Translations under genes and position numbers: made by a program
DNA from: Bacteroidaceae bacterium
GTDB lineage: Bacteria > Bacteroidota > Bacteroidia > Bacteroidales > Bacteroidaceae
NCBI GenBank assembly: GCA_017617635.1
Contig: JAFZVW010000062.1
Location: 1-34,863 of the forward strand
Reading direction: 5' to 3'
DNA: 34,863 nt
Shown here: piece by piece, positions 16,079 to 25,505 of the stretch
Layout of the letters: each line of letters opens with the position of its first letter
How positions within the stretch are numbered: position 1 is the first letter of the stretch
The notes under the pieces: model-generated
The model's input: only the letters and a program-made list of their open reading frames with translations
Databases searched by the model: none
What the model was told of the DNA's origin: nothing

Positions 16079-18346
16079 ATGAGGATACTATCTGTAAAGT
16101 ACCTTTTGCACTGTGTGGCTGCAGGTATGTTTTGCCTTGCATTGTTGCCGTCGTGCAGCAGTAAGAAGTATCTTCAGGAGGGAGACCATCTTTTGACAGA
16201 TGTGCGTGTCCGGTCCGACAGTGCCCATGTCAATGTGTCTTCGCTTTCGGGATATGTGCGTCAGCACCCTAATCAGCGTTGGTTTTCTGCCGTCAAGGTA
16301 CCCTTGGGAATCTACCTGATGAGTAATCCGAAAAGCAGCAGCGCTTTTCAGAAATTCATCCGCCGTATGGGAGAGGCTCCCGTAGTGTATGATTCCTTGT
16401 TGAGCATGCGTTCGCAGCAGAATATCCAAGATGCCATGCGCAATATGGGATATCTGCATGCACGTGTTGACCGTGTCGAGACAATAAAGGGACATAAGAT
16501 AAAGGTCAAGTATCTGGTTCATCCAGGTGTACGTTATTATGTGGATAGCATAGATACGGAATTTGAAGATACTTCGCTGATTGAACGTGTTCGTGAGATA
16601 GAACATGAAACCCTGCTCAGAAAGGGTATGGCATTTGATGCAAATGTGCTGAACCGTGAGCGTTCCCGTATTATGTCCCATCTTCAGAATTGCGGATATT
16701 ACAAGTTCAACCGTGACTTTATAAATTTTGTCGTCGATACACTCGGAAGTCCCAGGGATGTGCATCTGAAGATGATAATCCAGAAGTATCGGGACAACGA
16801 GCATCGTGAACCTGTTTCGCATCCTCTGTATACTATCGGCACTGTACGCTTCACATACGATCGTGCCAATGGAAATAAGTTGTGGATAAGGGAAAACGTC
16901 CTGAACAACAGTCACAGCCTGTTTGAGGGTGAATTGTATCGCGAGAAGAATGTGGCAGACACATATTCGCGACTTAATCGTATGGGTGCCATTGCTGCCA
17001 CAAATGTGCATCTTGCAGAGAATGCTGATGACAGCACTGTCTTGGATGCACAGATCAAGATAACTCCTGCCAGGTTGAACAGCATACAATTGTCACTGGA
17101 CGGCACAAATACAGCAGGTGATTTAGGAGCTGCAGTACAGCTGACCTACCAGAACAGGAACGTATTCCATGGCTCAGAATTGTTTTCCATAAAGTTTCGT
17201 ACTGCTTTCGAAGCCATACGTAATCTGCACGGTTATGAAAACCAGAATTTTTTCGAGTACAATATTGAGGCTGGCTTGACGTTTCCTGACTTTAAGTTCC
17301 CTTTCCTTTCGCGTGCATTCCGGCGCAGGGCACAGGCTTTCAGCGAACTTAGCATTGCATTTGACAGCCAGAACCGTCCTGAGTTCCATCGCCGTGTATT
17401 GACAACTTCGTGGAAATACCGATGGGGACGCGGTGGAGGAAGGCATAGTCACAGGGTTGACCTGTTTGACCTGAACTATGTGTTCATGCCATGGATCAGT
17501 GAGACTTTTTATGAAAAGTATATAGCAAATCCCGAGAGCCGTAATGCTATTATTGCATACAATTACCAAAACCTGTTCATATTACGACTGGGATATAAAT
17601 ACAAATATTCCAGTGTAGGTGTCGCTACACCTGCGGGCATTTATGGCAAGAATGCATATACTTTAAGCCTGAATCTGGAAACTGCAGGTAATCTTCTGGA
17701 TTTGATATGCAGTATGGCAGATACCAAGAGAGATTCCCAGAATCATCACAAGCTGTTTAATGTCGCCTATGCCCAGTATGCCAAGTTCGATTTTGATATC
17801 AGCAAGAGTATTTGTTTATCCCGTCGCTCTTCGTTGGCTTTCCATTTTGGCCTGGGTATTGCATATCCGTATGGCAATAGTGATATCCTTCCGTATGAGA
17901 AGCGTTATTTCAGCGGTGGCGCAAACAGTGTACGCGGATGGAGCGTGCGTGAGTTGGGACCAGGTAAGTTTATCGGTACAGACGGCCAGATTGATTTCAT
18001 TAACCAGACAGGTGACTTGAAACTGGATATGAATGTAGAACTACGCACACATTTGTTCTGGAAACTGGACGGTGCGTTGTTCATAGATGCAGGTAATATA
18101 TGGACTCTGCGTGATTATAAGGACCAGCCGGGAGGACAGTTCAACTGGAGCACTTGTTGGGAGCAGATAGCCGTTGCCTATGGTTTGGGACTCCGTCTTA
18201 ACTTCAATTACTTTATTTTACGTTTTGACGGTGGTATGAAGGCTATCAACCCTGCGTTTGACGACAGTGAACGCCACTATCCCTTGATTCATCCCAATTT
18301 CAAGCGTGACTTTACCTTCCACTTCGCAGTAGGCCTGCCGTTCTAA
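16079..18346 (+). CDS. BamA/TamA-family outer membrane lipoprotein (TamL-like)
   Basis: A 755-residue outer-membrane assembly protein of the BamA/TamA superfamily. The signal ends in a lipobox (LALLPSC, Cys26), giving mature CSSKKYLQEGDHLL, the hallmark of the Bacteroidota lipid-modified TamA relatives. POTRA-like repeats occupy about 35-330 and a 16-strand-type barrel about 340-755, with the typical YFSGGANSVRGWSVRELGPG segment and terminal FHFAVGLPF. It may take part in outer-membrane or surface protein insertion. Its stop overlaps the MutS2 stop by four bases on the opposite strand. Confidence 0.9.
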   Translation: MRILSVKYLLHCVAAGMFCLALLPSCSSKKYLQEGDHLLTDVRVRSDSAHVNVSSLSGYVRQHPNQRWFSAVKVPLGIYLMSNPKSSSAFQKFIRRMGEAPVVYDSLLSMRSQQNIQDAMRNMGYLHARVDRVETIKGHKIKVKYLVHPGVRYYVDSIDTEFEDTSLIERVREIEHETLLRKGMAFDANVLNRERSRIMSHLQNCGYYKFNRDFINFVVDTLGSPRDVHLKMIIQKYRDNEHREPVSHPLYTIGTVRFTYDRANGNKLWIRENVLNNSHSLFEGELYREKNVADTYSRLNRMGAIAATNVHLAENADDSTVLDAQIKITPARLNSIQLSLDGTNTAGDLGAAVQLTYQNRNVFHGSELFSIKFRTAFEAIRNLHGYENQNFFEYNIEAGLTFPDFKFPFLSRAFRRRAQAFSELSIAFDSQNRPEFHRRVLTTSWKYRWGRGGGRHSHRVDLFDLNYVFMPWISETFYEKYIANPESRNAIIAYNYQNLFILRLGYKYKYSSVGVATPAGIYGKNAYTLSLNLETAGNLLDLICSMADTKRDSQNHHKLFNVAYAQYAKFDFDISKSICLSRRSSLAFHFGLGIAYPYGNSDILPYEKRYFSGGANSVRGWSVRELGPGKFIGTDGQIDFINQTGDLKLDMNVELRTHLFWKLDGALFIDAGNIWTLRDYKDQPGGQFNWSTCWEQIAVAYGLGLRLNFNYFILRFDGGMKAINPAFDDSERHYPLIHPNFKRDFTFHFAVGLPF

Positions 18347-20880
18347 GTCAATTCGACAACGGTTATTCCAGCGCCCCCGAACCTTACATCCTCGTCACGT
18401 GCAGAACGTACCTGTGGCAGAGTGTTCAGGTATTGACGAACCAATTGCCTGAGAATGCCATTGCCTGTTCCGTGCAGAATGCGTACGCGTCCGGCAGCAA
18501 CCAGAATGGCATCGTCCATATAGTGGGTAATTGTCTCAATGGCTTCGTCTCCCCGCATTCCGCGTATGTCAATTTCCGGATTGAAGTTCAGATGAGTTTC
18601 GCGTATGCGATTCTGCGTGTCGCGGCTTACATATGTTGCAAGGCGTACATCCTGCTTTGGGCTCTTTTGTACTTTGGCAGGTTCCAATTTGGAAACATCC
18701 AGGGTACTGCGGACCATACCGAACATAACAGTAATCTTATTGCCGTTGATTTTCTCGACAGTTCCAATTGCCGTAGTTCCCTTTATCTTAACTGGTTCTC
18801 CAATAGAAAAACAATCCTTCTGAGCCTTGTTCTGCAAAGCTCCAAGCAATCCGCTCAGCAGCGGTTGCTGCATTGACTGGCTGTTTTGTTCCTTTGCCTT
18901 ATCCTGACGACGTTGTTCCTGGCGCTTGCGACGTTCCTGTATTTGCCGCATCTTGCGCTCAATCATCTCGTCGTGTTCACTGCGTGTCGTGTCGTTAAGC
19001 TGCTCGCGGAATTCATTCAGTTCACTCCTGATTTCGCGTGTGCGTTCCTTTTCTGCCTGTGCCTCACGGATTTCACGTATTGTGTTTTCGACCACGGCAT
19101 TCGAGTTCTGAATTATTTCCTCAGCTTGCTGGCGTGCTCCCTGGATGATTTCCTTGCGCTTCTTTTTCAGATCCTCCATCTCCTGTTCGTAACGCCGGAT
19201 AGTTTCGTCCATCTGTTTTTCCTGCGAATGGATAGTCTGCCGTTTACCCTCCCAGTACCGCTTGTCACGCACAATATCCAAAAGATATTTGTCGGCATTT
19301 ACATAGTCCTTGCCTACAAGTTGAGTCGCATCCGCAATGACGTCCTCTGGAATTCCCGTCTTGCGTGCTATCTCAACGGCAAACGAACTTCCCGGATTTC
19401 CGATTTGCAATTGGAACAGAGCCTGCATTTTCTGCCTGTCATATAGCATTGCTCCATTTATCACACCTTCGTTTTCTTCTGCAAAATGTTTCAGATTCTG
19501 ATAGTGTGTTGTTATTATTCCGTAGCAATTATGTTGTACGAACCGCTTCAGAATAGCCTCGGCAATTGCACCTCCTATTGTCGGTTCCGTTCCTCCGCCA
19601 AACTCATCAATGAGAAGGAGTGTGGCGGGCGAGGCCATTTTCATCATGTTCTTCATGTTAAGCAGGTGGCTCGAGTATGTTGACAAATCATTCTCGATAC
19701 TCTGTTCGTCACCTATGTCTATTCCAAGTTTTTCGAAGATTCCCATGCGGCTGTTTTCACCGACAGGAACAGGCAGTCCGCATTGCAGCATGTATTGTAT
19801 CAGGCCTACGGTTTTCAGACATACGCTCTTTCCTCCGGCGTTGGGACCTGATATAATCAGTATGCGGTTTTTCTTATCCAGTTTTATGTCCAACGGAACT
19901 ATTTCCTTACCCTGGCGTTGTAAAGACAGTTTCAACAACGGATGTTGTGCCAATGTCCAGTCAATTAACGGATACCGTTGGATTTGCGGGCATATAGAAC
20001 CTGTCTGCTGTGCAAATTTTACCTTGGCACGGACGAATTCGAGGTCGGCCAGGAAGCTGAAAGCCCTCAGCAATTCCTTCGTGTTAGGGCGGACCAACAT
20101 GGTTATATGTTTCAGAATCTGGATAACCTCGCGCCGTTCCTCGCTTTCAAGTTCACGTATTCGGTTGTTTGCCTCGACGACTTCCTGAGGTTCGATAAAT
20201 ACTGTTTTGCCGGTAGCACTTTCGTCATGTACGATACCGTGCAGACGTCGTTTCAGTGCCGGACTTACCGGTATTACAAGCCGTCCCTCGCGGAATGTAG
20301 GCGTAACATCCTGTGCAACTAGCCCCTCGTCCTTAATTCCTTTCAGGATGCTGTGCAGGGTACGGTTTACACTTCCTTCACTTGAGCGCAGGTCATGACG
20401 TATACGTGAGAGTTCAGGACTTGCATCATCCTTGATTTTTCCGTATTGGTCAATAGTCTTGTCTATGACAGATGCTACGGCAATAAAGGTGAACACCCCA
20501 TTGGACAGTTGGCTCAGGGCGGGGTACATTTGCACGTTGTCCTTTTCGGTACGGATTATTTTCAGCCACGAGTGCAGAGTGTCCAGGGATTTTTTCAGTT
20601 TCCCCAGGTCATCTTCCTCGATATGTGTTCCTTCGATGCGTATACGTTGTATTGTCGGACGCAGGTCATAGAAGGACATCTCGGGAACTTCCGTGCTTTC
20701 TTCCAGAATGCAGGTTAATTCCTTCGTCTCCTTTTGATGCTGCGCTATCTTGTCGGCATCGGTTAGCATCTCCAGTTGCGACACTTTCTCACGACCCAAT
20801 TCGCTCTGACAGTGTTGTGACAGGAGATTCTTTATCTCGTCAAATCCTATTTTATATTCAAAATTGTCTGGATATATCAT
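18343..20880 (-). CDS. mutS2: MutS2 ATPase/endonuclease
   Basis: MutS2 proteins bind branched DNA and are linked to suppression of recombination and, in some bacteria, ribosome rescue. The 845-residue protein has the N-terminal core domains, then the ATPase with GPNAGGKS (Gly345-Ser352) and LLIDEFGGGTEP. A long charged coiled coil at about 515-640 follows, a KOW-like linker (FSIGEPVKIKGTTAIGTVEK), and a C-terminal Smr nuclease domain with EIDIRGMRGDEA and ILHGTGNG. An in-frame upstream ATG at 20919 lies inside the preceding gene, so ATG 20880 (MIYPDNFEYKIGFDEI) is preferred. It starts two bases after the S9 peptidase stop, indicating an operon. Confidence 0.95.
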   Translation of the reverse strand: MIYPDNFEYKIGFDEIKNLLSQHCQSELGREKVSQLEMLTDADKIAQHQKETKELTCILEESTEVPEMSFYDLRPTIQRIRIEGTHIEEDDLGKLKKSLDTLHSWLKIIRTEKDNVQMYPALSQLSNGVFTFIAVASVIDKTIDQYGKIKDDASPELSRIRHDLRSSEGSVNRTLHSILKGIKDEGLVAQDVTPTFREGRLVIPVSPALKRRLHGIVHDESATGKTVFIEPQEVVEANNRIRELESEERREVIQILKHITMLVRPNTKELLRAFSFLADLEFVRAKVKFAQQTGSICPQIQRYPLIDWTLAQHPLLKLSLQRQGKEIVPLDIKLDKKNRILIISGPNAGGKSVCLKTVGLIQYMLQCGLPVPVGENSRMGIFEKLGIDIGDEQSIENDLSTYSSHLLNMKNMMKMASPATLLLIDEFGGGTEPTIGGAIAEAILKRFVQHNCYGIITTHYQNLKHFAEENEGVINGAMLYDRQKMQALFQLQIGNPGSSFAVEIARKTGIPEDVIADATQLVGKDYVNADKYLLDIVRDKRYWEGKRQTIHSQEKQMDETIRRYEQEMEDLKKKRKEIIQGARQQAEEIIQNSNAVVENTIREIREAQAEKERTREIRSELNEFREQLNDTTRSEHDEMIERKMRQIQERRKRQEQRRQDKAKEQNSQSMQQPLLSGLLGALQNKAQKDCFSIGEPVKIKGTTAIGTVEKINGNKITVMFGMVRSTLDVSKLEPAKVQKSPKQDVRLATYVSRDTQNRIRETHLNFNPEIDIRGMRGDEAIETITHYMDDAILVAAGRVRILHGTGNGILRQLVRQYLNTLPQVRSARDEDVRFGGAGITVVELT

Positions 20881-20882
20881 TT

Positions 20883-23393
20883 TTACAGGTTCTTTTCTGG
20901 ATATAGGTCGTTCCACCAAGTGGGATCATCATGAAGCCATTTCTGGAACCAGGCCATAATGCTGTTATGCCACTTTATCCGCTTATGGTAGTCGGAAATA
21001 TAATGGTCCTCTCCATCCACTATGACAAATGCCGTTTCGCGTCCCAGAATCTTCAGCGCATTGAACATCTGGATACTTTCGCCTACAGGTACATTGGTAT
21101 CTGCGCTGCCATGCATGAACAGCAGTGGAGTGTGTATCTTGTCGGCATTGAAAAGCGGGGCATGTTCGGTATATAGCTGTACATTATTCCATGGATACGA
21201 GTTAGGTGCGGAGCATGCACTGTAGCTGTACCCCCAGTATCCTTCTCCCCAGTAGCTTGTCGGGTTCGATATACCGGCATGTGACACTGCCGCCGCAAAG
21301 ATGTCGGTCTGTGTCTGCAGATACTGAGTCATAAAGCCGCCATAGGAAGCTCCCAGACAACCTATCTTTTTCTCGTTAACAAAGGGATGTTCCTTGCAGA
21401 ACTGTTTTGTCCCGGAGATGATGTCACTGGCAGTATAATCACCATAGGCATTGGAATGGCGTGCACCGAATTCCTGCCCGAAACCGCTGCAACCGCTGGG
21501 CTGCAGAACGTATACGACGTAACCCATGGAAGCCCAGGCTTCGTAGTTATACGAGCTGTTCAGGTATCTGCCAACTGGCGAGCAGCCGCCATAATAGTAT
21601 ACCAGCATGGGATATTTCTTACTTGAATCAAAATATGGAGGCAAGTAATAACAGCCATATATGCTGTCCCCGCGTTCGGTTTTGAAAGTCCATGTCCTGC
21701 ATTCGCCTATACTGATGTCCGACATTGTCTTGGGATTCAGGTCATCCAGCAGAATCTGCCTGCCGTTTGAAAGATCCGTTACCCAGCTGCGTTCTGCTGT
21801 CGTCGCGCTTTGCCCTACATAAGAAATCACGGCTTTGTTGCCGGCCATGTCCCATCCGCTGAACACATAGTTCTCGTTCAACTTGAGCCTTGCCCAGTTG
21901 TATTCTCCATTTTTCTTGGATGCTCGCGGATTAAGACGGAAGATGCCCATCTCGTCCTTGTCCTCGCAATAGGCATATATACAACCGTCAGCCTTCGACC
22001 AGCACACAGAAGTCACACTTGGATTGAAATGTGCCGTAAGTGGAGTGAACTGACGCGTTCCGATATCGTAGAGAAACAGGTCGTGGTCGAAGATATTTGG
22101 AATCATGCCGTCGGGACATACATTGCCAATGCCTCCAAATGCTTCAGCGCTTCCCCTGAACAGTATCTGTGTCGCATCGGGTGAGAATGTTGCGCCGTTC
22201 ACAAAACCGTCACATGTGTATATTGTATCCGTCATACCGGTATTCAGGTCCATCAAATAGCAGGAACTGAAACTAAACGGGCGTCTTGTAACATCATCCC
22301 AGTAAGAAGTCACAATGATTTTGTTTCCGTCGTCACTGACAATACCGCCTGTTGTTTGCGTTCCCCTTGTCAACTGCCTGATTTCTCCTGTCTTGACATC
22401 GATTATTGACAAGTTGTAGCGGTTTCGCCATCCCTTGATGCGATCATCTGGCATAAGAATCTGGTGAACATCACTGTTCTTCTCACGAGGCCCTTCGACA
22501 CATTCGCTTACCAGCATCTTTGTATCTCCCGCACAGAATTGTACACTGTTTTTTCCTGTATATGTGAATAATGGCACACAACGGCCGCTTTGTACGTCCT
22601 TATATTTATATACAATGTGATTTTCCCGGTCCTTGCTTGTTGTAATATATCTGTCGTCCTTTGCTGCCCATTGCATAAAATCATCTGCATTATACCGGTT
22701 TCCCGTACGTGTATCAATGATTTCCTTTGTCCAGTCGCTGTTGCCATCCAGTTTTGTGATATATTTCTGCTGATAGACATATCGTCCGGTAGCACTGATA
22801 TGAGTCATGCCGATATGCTCGTTCGACATCTGGTCCTCGAAACTGTAGTACCTCTTTCCAGTGGGATTTATTTCCGTGTAGCATTCCTTCAGGCTGTCTG
22901 CACGTTCAACCATAACCTGGATACGGATGGTATCAGCATCATCGCCTGTTTCCTGCAGTTTCACGACACATTCATGACGTCCTGCTGACAGCGAAATGCT
23001 GTTGTTGCGGTTTGTTCCGTCAACATACAGACGGTTCCTGCCTTTCGTGCTGATGCAGAAAGACATCTTCTGGTAGCGTGTGTTCTGTACTGTGAAGCCA
23101 AGCAGGTATATGCCTTTGCCCTTGATTGTAATCAGTGAGTCTGCTGTATTTTCTGCAGATAATGTCCTTGCAAATGAGCTTTTCCATAGGTCCAGGTTCA
23201 AGTCAGTATCCCATGCAACATCCTTCTCGTCATAGTTTTGTCCCTCGGCATTAGTCTTGGTCGTGAACATTATGCCTGTGGTGGAGTAGGGGCCTGCGAC
23301 TTTTACGCTTTTGACAGTCAAAGTGTCAGTCATACCTGCGTTTGCGGCAATTGCAGATATCATCAGTATTGTTACCCAGAAAAAACGTTTCAT
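20883..23393 (-). CDS. S9-family prolyl oligopeptidase (dipeptidyl peptidase IV-like)
   Basis: Secreted serine peptidase of 836 residues, probably periplasmic, releasing dipeptides from peptides. Signal peptide MKRFFWVTILMISAIAANA is followed by a beta-propeller region (repeats with YDIGTRQFTPLTAH and similar) and a C-terminal alpha/beta-hydrolase domain. Nucleophile Ser683 lies in GASYGGFM, Asp in HGSADTNVPVGES, and His in DGEDHYISD. The start at 23393 is chosen because it begins the signal peptide directly; 23396 is one codon earlier and 23420 would add an unlikely leader. It lies 33 bases after the RelA/SpoT stop on the same strand. Confidence 0.92.
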   Translation of the reverse strand: MKRFFWVTILMISAIAANAGMTDTLTVKSVKVAGPYSTTGIMFTTKTNAEGQNYDEKDVAWDTDLNLDLWKSSFARTLSAENTADSLITIKGKGIYLLGFTVQNTRYQKMSFCISTKGRNRLYVDGTNRNNSISLSAGRHECVVKLQETGDDADTIRIQVMVERADSLKECYTEINPTGKRYYSFEDQMSNEHIGMTHISATGRYVYQQKYITKLDGNSDWTKEIIDTRTGNRYNADDFMQWAAKDDRYITTSKDRENHIVYKYKDVQSGRCVPLFTYTGKNSVQFCAGDTKMLVSECVEGPREKNSDVHQILMPDDRIKGWRNRYNLSIIDVKTGEIRQLTRGTQTTGGIVSDDGNKIIVTSYWDDVTRRPFSFSSCYLMDLNTGMTDTIYTCDGFVNGATFSPDATQILFRGSAEAFGGIGNVCPDGMIPNIFDHDLFLYDIGTRQFTPLTAHFNPSVTSVCWSKADGCIYAYCEDKDEMGIFRLNPRASKKNGEYNWARLKLNENYVFSGWDMAGNKAVISYVGQSATTAERSWVTDLSNGRQILLDDLNPKTMSDISIGECRTWTFKTERGDSIYGCYYLPPYFDSSKKYPMLVYYYGGCSPVGRYLNSSYNYEAWASMGYVVYVLQPSGCSGFGQEFGARHSNAYGDYTASDIISGTKQFCKEHPFVNEKKIGCLGASYGGFMTQYLQTQTDIFAAAVSHAGISNPTSYWGEGYWGYSYSACSAPNSYPWNNVQLYTEHAPLFNADKIHTPLLFMHGSADTNVPVGESIQMFNALKILGRETAFVIVDGEDHYISDYHKRIKWHNSIMAWFQKWLHDDPTWWNDLYPEKNL

Positions 23394-23401
23394 CATATAA
23401 T

Positions 23402-23432
23402 AATTATGAAAATTATGCATTATGAATTATGA
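23402..23432. repeat. 7-base repeats between the RelA/SpoT and S9 peptidase genes
   Basis: AATTATG at 23402-23408 and 23411-23417, then ATTATGA at 23419-23425 and 23426-23432. The stop codon of the RelA/SpoT gene (23427-23429 on the minus strand) lies within the last unit. Confidence 0.65.
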
Positions 23433-25352
23433 ACGTGTTACGTTCTTCACACCCTTTACTGTCTTCAGTTTCCGAATCAGATTCTGCAGGCGCCCTACAT
23501 CGTCAAGCATTACTGTCAGTGTGCCGCTGAAAAGTCCGTCCACAGAGTCAATGGATATACTTCGCAGCAGGATTTTCTCCTCTTTTGATATTATACTTGT
23601 GATATTGTTTATTATTCCCAGGTCGTCGTTGCCTATAACCCGTAATGTAATAGGGTACTGGCTTCCGCCTTTTCCTGCCCATTCGGCACGTACAATCCTA
23701 TATCCGAACCGTTCGCGTAACTGTTTGGCATTGGGACACGTTGTACGGTGTATCTTGATTCCGCCGCCGCTTGTGACAAAACCGAATACTTCATCACCAT
23801 ATACAGGCTGACAGCATTTAGCCATTTGAAAATCAATACCTTTCAGGCTGCGGTCAATCACCAGTACGTCAGCATTGTGGTGTGCCTGCTCAGTATCCGG
23901 CTTGTTCAATACAAAATCAGTTGCCTTGCTTCTTTCTGCTGAAATACCACCGCTTTCAGGCTTGGGCACGGGGTTCAGTCTTGCAGAGTAGTCTTCCAGT
24001 ACGGTGTTGACATCAATTCTGTTCTCTGCCAGGGCCTCATAGAAATCAGTAACTATCTTATAGCCCATCCCCGTAATGGTATGCATCAGTGTCGGCTCGT
24101 CGTATTCCAGTTTGCGGTTTTTCATTTTACGCTCCAACACCTCCTTGGCCATCAGCGCCTGACGGAACTGCATTTCCTTCAGGCTCTGGCGTATCTTTGC
24201 CTTGGCCTTGCTGCTGGTCGCAATATTCAGCCAGTCCTGTTTAGGCGTCTGTGCCGCACTTGTCATTATTTCCACCTGGTCCCCGCTCTGCAGCACATGC
24301 TTTATGCTCACAGCCTTACCGCCTATGCGGCCTCCTGTGCAGCGGTTACCAAGGCCCGAATGTATATGATACGCAAAGTCCAGAATGGTTGAACCTGTTG
24401 CCAGTTTATGCAAATCACCCTTGGGTGTGAAGACGAATATTCCGTCGTCCTTTGACTCCTTTACTCCCTTGTAACGCCAATGGGCAGCCAATCCGTGTTC
24501 GGCAATATCATCCATCCTCTCGGTACGAATCTGTACCTCTACCCATTTTTCCTCAGGACCCAGGACTGTAATGTGCAGGGACTCGTATCCATTGTCCTTG
24601 GGTACGCTCAGCCAGTCACGCATACGCTTTGGATTGCTCTGATACATGTCCGTGATTATACTGAACACCTGCCAACAGTCCTGTTTCTCCTTTTCCAATA
24701 TCGAATTCAGGATAATCCTGATAGCAAACAGGTCATAGACACCGTCAACACCCACATGCTGCTTGTTCATCTTCTGCCAGATACTGTGAATGCTCTTGGT
24801 GCGTCCCTTCATGTGGAAGCGAAGTCCGGCTTCCATCAGTTTCTTCTCTATGGGACCTATGAATCGCGCAATGTATTTGTCACGGCTTTCCTTAGTCTCG
24901 TTCAGCTTGTCCTTTATATAGTAATATGCATCGTGTTCAAGATATTTCAGCGACAAGTCTTCCAGCTCACGCTTCAGGTTGTAAAGGCCCAACTGATGAG
25001 CAATATGTGCCCACAGATATCCGGCCTCCTCTGCTTCCTTGCGTTTCAGGTCCAGATTCTCTATGTCACGGATACTGCGCATCAATGCAACGTGAAACGA
25101 TATTAGAGTCATTATATGCTTCATGTCGCCGACTTCACTCATTATCAGGGCACGAAGGTTCTCGTCCTGGATGTTTGCAGATTTGCTCTTAAGGTTCTCG
25201 ACCTTGGCTACAGCACGTCTGACAGGTGAGTCCTCGACCTCCATCTGCCTGATAATTTCAGCACTGTCTTCCAGCTCACCTTGCAGGATTTCCTCGGTAA
25301 GCTTCAAGACACTTCTGATGTCTAATCCCATTTGTGTGCAAATCTCAAACAT
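23427..25352 (-). CDS. relA: RelA/SpoT homologue, probably (p)ppGpp synthetase with degenerate hydrolase domain
   Basis: Stringent-response enzyme making (p)ppGpp from ATP and GDP or GTP. The 641-residue protein has a synthetase domain at about 170-295 (KGRTKSIHSIWQKM, VDGVYDLFAIRII, NGYESLHITV, VEVQIRTERMDDIAEHGLAA). A TGS domain lies at about 303-365 (IFVFTPKGDLHKL), and a C-terminal ACT domain from about 566. The N-terminal hydrolase region is short and lacks the HDxxED signature: the aligned segment near residues 9-24 reads GLDIRSVLKLTEEILQ. Long homologues usually carry about 70-100 more N-terminal residues. The start at 25352 fits a TAnnTTTG element 24 bases upstream, so the short form appears genuine. 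Confidence 0.9.
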   Translation of the reverse strand: MFEICTQMGLDIRSVLKLTEEILQGELEDSAEIIRQMEVEDSPVRRAVAKVENLKSKSANIQDENLRALIMSEVGDMKHIMTLISFHVALMRSIRDIENLDLKRKEAEEAGYLWAHIAHQLGLYNLKRELEDLSLKYLEHDAYYYIKDKLNETKESRDKYIARFIGPIEKKLMEAGLRFHMKGRTKSIHSIWQKMNKQHVGVDGVYDLFAIRIILNSILEKEKQDCWQVFSIITDMYQSNPKRMRDWLSVPKDNGYESLHITVLGPEEKWVEVQIRTERMDDIAEHGLAAHWRYKGVKESKDDGIFVFTPKGDLHKLATGSTILDFAYHIHSGLGNRCTGGRIGGKAVSIKHVLQSGDQVEIMTSAAQTPKQDWLNIATSSKAKAKIRQSLKEMQFRQALMAKEVLERKMKNRKLEYDEPTLMHTITGMGYKIVTDFYEALAENRIDVNTVLEDYSARLNPVPKPESGGISAERSKATDFVLNKPDTEQAHHNADVLVIDRSLKGIDFQMAKCCQPVYGDEVFGFVTSGGGIKIHRTTCPNAKQLRERFGYRIVRAEWAGKGGSQYPITLRVIGNDDLGIINNITSIISKEEKILLRSISIDSVDGLFSGTLTVMLDDVGRLQNLIRKLKTVKGVKNVTRS

Positions 25353-25376
25353 CTTTATCTGGCGAATTTAGTCGGG

Positions 25377-25384
25377 CAAATTTA
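25377..25384 (-). promoter_or_regulatory. Predicted -7 element for the RelA/SpoT gene
   Basis: The minus strand reads TAAATTTG, a TAnnTTTG match 24 bases before ATG 25352. It supports the short N-terminus of the protein. Confidence 0.5.
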
Positions 25385-25463
25385 CAAAAAAATCTATATT
25401 TTGTTGGAAGTGATAATCATTATTTATAACTTTATGCCACAAAATAACTATAAAATCAGCCTA

Positions 25464-25484
25464 TAACCGCTAACCGCAAACCAA
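25464..25484 (+). repeat. 7-base repeats upstream of the DUF4301 gene
   Basis: TAACCGC at 25464-25470 and 25471-25477, followed by a diverged unit AAACCAA. It lies in the divergent spacer, 22 bases before the DUF4301 start. Confidence 0.55.
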
Positions 25485-25505
25485 TTTAAATCCAATACTA
25501 TTTCT

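Noticed and set aside
18886-19446. Plus-strand open frame opposite the MutS2 coiled coil
   Set aside because: A Leu/Phe-rich shadow of the charged coiled coil; no start context and no family resemblance.
20881-20919. Upstream in-frame start for MutS2
   Set aside because: It lies inside the S9 peptidase gene and adds residues not expected in the family; ATG 20880 gives the normal N-terminus.
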